From assembly GCA_030685065.1 (NCBI GenBank), contig JAUXQH010000127.1, forward strand, positions 1 through 52,793: DNA of 52,793 nt. The letters are read 5' to 3'. Under the pieces are notes generated by a model. The model did not search any database, was not told where the DNA came from, and saw only the letters and a list, made by a program, of their open reading frames with translations. The stretch is from Pseudomonadota bacterium (GTDB lineage Bacteria; Myxococcota_A; UBA796; SXON01). Each line of letters opens with the position of its first letter. Position 1 is the stretch's first letter. The translations under genes and the position numbers were made by a program. Positions 50,349 to 52,793 of the stretch are shown here, in pieces.

Positions 50349-52637
50349 GTGCGGCTCTGGCCTGTGCTCGCGCTCGGCGCCCTGCTCGTCGGCACCACCG
50401 TCGCGTGGGCGGTCACGACGAAGAGCGGCCCGGCCGCCGCCATCGAGGGGACGCTCGCCCGCGCCGGCGGCGACGGCATCGTGCTCCTCGGGAACTCGAA
50501 GGTCTCGACCGACCTCGACCTGGCGCTGCTCCGCGAGGCCCTCGGCCCAGGTGCCCCCACGATCGCGCCCGCCAACGTGTACGGAACCAGCGCGCCGGTC
50601 TGGTACGCGGTGCTGAAGAACCGGGTGTACGCGAACGGGCACCGGCCGAAGCTGCTCGTCGTGTACGCGCCGCTCGAGACGACGTTGACCGCCTCCCTGC
50701 CCGCGGAGCTGGCGCGCGCGGTGCTCGGCGCGCAGCTCGGGGAGGACGAGCCGGTGGCCGCGGCGAAGGTGTTCGGGGGCGAGCTCGGCCCGGACGTGCG
50801 CGAGCGGCTTCGGCGGCTCCTCCTCCCCGCCTGCCATCCGGATCGCCCGCGCCCGCAGGACGCCGCCGGGCGCCCCGCGCCGCCTCCGCCGGCCGCCGAC
50901 GTTCCGCCGGATCGCTCCTTCATCGGCGACATCGTCGCCCTCGCGAAGGAGCACGGCACGCCCACGGTGTTCGTCCGCGCGCCGATCGGCCCGAGCCGAT
51001 CCGTCCAGGACGACGTGCCACCCGAGCGCGTGGCGGCCACCGTGGCGCTCTTGCGGGCGCAGGGCGCGGGCTGGATCGATCTGTCGCGGGGCGCGCCCGA
51101 GGCCGCCTTCGGGGACGGCATCCACATGAACGCCGCGGGACGCCGCCAGATGACCGCGATGCTCGCCGAGGCGCTCGCGCCCGTGCTCGCCGGAGGTGCG
51201 TTGCCGATAGAGGCGGCGGCGCCGGCATCGCGGCTCGGCGTGGCGCGGGACGGCACGGACCCGGACGCGCTTCCGCTGGCCGTCACCCGGGGCGCGGGGT
51301 GCGCGCGAACCGGGTCCCACCCCCTCCTCGCGACGTTGGGAGCCGACGCGCTCCGGTCCGCCGGCTTCGGGTCGGTCTCCCCGCTCGCGCCCCGGCAGGG
51401 CAAGGCGGCGCTTCGCGTGGCGACCGCCCCGCCGAAGCCCACCGACTGCACGGGAATGTACACGACGAGCGGAGGCGCGCTCCAGATCGCGGCCTATGCG
51501 GCCCATGGAGAAGCCTTCGAGCTGGTCCCCAGCGGCGAGCTGCCCCTGCGCGGCCCCGACGGGGAGGAGGCCTGGTGGGTGTACCCGGGCACCACGCTGC
51601 GCGTGGCCGTCTCACCCCTCGCGCAGGGAGCGCCCGTCGAGATCGTCGCGACCGCCTTCGGCGGCTCCCCCTCCGCGGGCGGGGGCCCTGCCGCCAAGCG
51701 CGCCTCCACCGCGGCCGCCGCCGCCGCCATCGCGCTCGACGGCGGCGCGACCTGGCCCGCGCGCGGCGCGACCTGGCGGGTAGGCCCCCAGGAGTCGCCC
51801 CTCGGCAGGATGGCGGCGGCCGGCGGGGAGACCGAGATCGCGGTCAGCTCTCCCGCCGACGGGCCCTGGCTGCTCGTCCAGCGCGTCCGCGTCGACCAGA
51901 TCGAGGTGCTCGGCGGCGACGTCCCGCTCCATGTCGACCTCCTCGCGTTCCCGAGCGCGTACGCGGCGCCCCCCTCCCCGCTCCCGCCGATCGGCGTCGG
52001 CAAGCCCTCCCCAGACGGCGCACAGCTGCGCTTCGAGCTGCCCGGCGTGCCCGATGACGAGGCCTCCTTCGTCCAGTCCGGCCACGGCCGCTGCGCCCCG
52101 CTCGAGGTGCTCCGCGACGGCGCCCCGGTCGAGGACCTCGACGCGCTGCCCACGAGCCGCGGCCTGCTCCTCACCTCGCGCGACTGCGCGCCCGTCGGCG
52201 CCCGCGCGGAGGGGATCTCGTGGCGCCTCGCCCCCGACCGTGCCTGCCGCGCTCACGACGGCGCCCGATGGCTCTACCCCGGTGACATCCTCACGCTCGC
52301 GGCCGAGGTGAGCGGGCCGCTGGCCGGGAACACCCGGAAGCTGCGGCTGGACCTGGGGGGAGGGCTCGTCGGCCCCGCGGACCCCGCGGCCACCGTCGCG
52401 ATCGACGTGCGCGTCGACGGCGCGCGCTGGGCCTCGGTGACCGTCCCTTCGAGCGCCTTCGACGGCCTGCCCCCGTCCGTCGAGCTTCCGCCGCGTCGCC
52501 TGCGCGAGGGTGCGCGTGTCGAGGTGCGCCTCACCGCGTCGCCGCATACGACGTGGCTCGTGCTGACCAGCGTCCTCCTCACCGAGCCCACCACCGCCGC
52601 GCCCGAGGGCGCGTGGAAGGCCTGGGCGTCGCGATGA
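50349..52637 (+). CDS. Large membrane-anchored SGNH-domain protein, module 2
   Basis: 762 residues from GTG 50349, with GGAGGGGAGG just upstream. It has the same layout as the module 1 protein: one N-terminal membrane segment, an SGNH-like domain with G48-N-S50-K (IVLLGNSKVSTD) and D256-G-I-H259, then two C-terminal repeats with WWVYPGT at 409 and WLYPGDI at 641, spaced 232 residues (236 in copy 1). Shared strings also include APVWYAVL and HRP near 75-100. Sequence between motifs has diverged far more than in the MBOATs. Its stop overlaps the next start by four bases (ATGA). Function in glycan O-acylation is inferred from its MBOAT partner. Confidence 0.72.
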   Translation: MRLWPVLALGALLVGTTVAWAVTTKSGPAAAIEGTLARAGGDGIVLLGNSKVSTDLDLALLREALGPGAPTIAPANVYGTSAPVWYAVLKNRVYANGHRPKLLVVYAPLETTLTASLPAELARAVLGAQLGEDEPVAAAKVFGGELGPDVRERLRRLLLPACHPDRPRPQDAAGRPAPPPPAADVPPDRSFIGDIVALAKEHGTPTVFVRAPIGPSRSVQDDVPPERVAATVALLRAQGAGWIDLSRGAPEAAFGDGIHMNAAGRRQMTAMLAEALAPVLAGGALPIEAAAPASRLGVARDGTDPDALPLAVTRGAGCARTGSHPLLATLGADALRSAGFGSVSPLAPRQGKAALRVATAPPKPTDCTGMYTTSGGALQIAAYAAHGEAFELVPSGELPLRGPDGEEAWWVYPGTTLRVAVSPLAQGAPVEIVATAFGGSPSAGGGPAAKRASTAAAAAAIALDGGATWPARGATWRVGPQESPLGRMAAAGGETEIAVSSPADGPWLLVQRVRVDQIEVLGGDVPLHVDLLAFPSAYAAPPSPLPPIGVGKPSPDGAQLRFELPGVPDDEASFVQSGHGRCAPLEVLRDGAPVEDLDALPTSRGLLLTSRDCAPVGARAEGISWRLAPDRACRAHDGARWLYPGDILTLAAEVSGPLAGNTRKLRLDLGGGLVGPADPAATVAIDVRVDGARWASVTVPSSAFDGLPPSVELPPRRLREGARVEVRLTASPHTTWLVLTSVLLTEPTTAAPEGAWKAWASR

Positions 52638-52793
52638 GCCGCCTGCTGCCGGGCCTGCTGGCCATCCTCGCGCCCGCTCTCCTCGTCGGCGGCACCCTCG
52701 CCCTGCTCGCCCGCCCGGAGCCCGCCGCCGAGGTCGAGCTCCCGGCGGACGTGGCCGCCCTGGGCGCGCGGGTGGCCGACGGCGTCGACGTCG
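52634..52793 (+). CDS. Start of a further membrane-anchored gene, probably SGNH-like (partial)
   Basis: 53 codons before the window edge, no stop. The N-terminus (MSRLLPGLLAILAPALLVGG, then TLALLARPEP) is a signal anchor very like those of the two large SGNH proteins, and it continues with an acidic, alanine-rich stretch. It overlaps the stop of SGNH gene 2 as ATGA, so it is cotranslated with it. By position and N-terminus it could be a third SGNH paralogue, but its catalytic blocks lie outside the window. Confidence 0.6.
   Translation, partial: MSRLLPGLLAILAPALLVGGTLALLARPEPAAEVELPADVAALGARVADGVDV

Noticed and set aside
1..52793. CRISPR arrays, rRNA operons, phage or transposase genes
   Set aside because: No regularly spaced repeats, rRNA-like blocks or recombinase motifs were found on reading both strands.

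Overview
The window is GC-rich throughout (roughly 70% by eye) and densely coded on both strands. It holds 48 complete protein-coding genes and the first codons of a 49th. I found no rRNA, tRNA, CRISPR array or insertion sequence, and no gene-free stretch reaches 300 bases. The genome type looks like a Myxococcota or other deltaproteobacterial lineage. The reasons are a secreted protein with MopE-type Cys/Asp metal-binding motifs, menaquinone made by the futalosine route, several large histidine kinases, and many small lipoproteins. This assignment rests on gene content only.

Layout. 1-4.7 kb: an HTH/periplasmic-binding-fold regulator, a quinone oxidoreductase, a VOC protein, and cobyric acid synthase (cobQ) coupled to a secreted protein. 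4.8-15.1 kb: an MFS transporter, a DUF1579 protein, a serine hydrolase lipoprotein, a START-like protein, a membrane histidine kinase, a MopE/FG-GAP lipoprotein, a GH31 lipoprotein and a DUF938 protein. 15.1-21.7 kb: envelope module 1, with a CapA-like lipoprotein, a secreted SGNH hydrolase, and a large SGNH protein coupled to an AlgI-type MBOAT acyltransferase. 21.7-25.8 kb: a protein arginine methyltransferase (PRMT)-like enzyme with a PqqD-like N-terminus, divergent from a coupled tldD-tldE pair. 25.8-33.7 kb: a hybrid histidine kinase, a radical SAM protein, a small lysine-tailed protein, an aldo/keto reductase, a DNA-binding-domain-only LysR protein, methionine aminopeptidase, hemerythrin, dienelactone hydrolase and a small protein. 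33.7-41.1 kb: a tightly packed minus-strand menaquinone operon (polyprenyl synthase, methyltransferase, UbiX-like, MqnE, an MqnA-MqnC fusion, MqnX-like, UbiA-like), facing a GbsR-type regulator. 42-48.8 kb: a lipoprotein, a membrane aspartic protease, an exonuclease, purF, a beta-propeller protein, a glycosyltransferase and a TPR protein. 48.8-52.8 kb: envelope module 2, a second copy of the MBOAT and SGNH pair plus the start of another gene of the same N-terminal type.

Three things stand out. First, the MBOAT/SGNH pair occurs twice: the two MBOATs are both 469 residues and about 70% identical by eye. The SGNH partners carry a repeated C-terminal region with a W-[VL]-Y-P-[GD] motif that I cannot place in a known family; the pair looks like an envelope O-acylation system. 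Second, the PRMT-like enzyme next to TldD/TldE could be a peptide-modification system. Third, many gene starts share one architecture: a TAnnnT hexamer 5-7 nt before the start codon with no ribosome-binding site between them (predicted leaderless mRNAs). In addition, five lipoproteins have signal peptides of only 8-9 residues with no positive charge.
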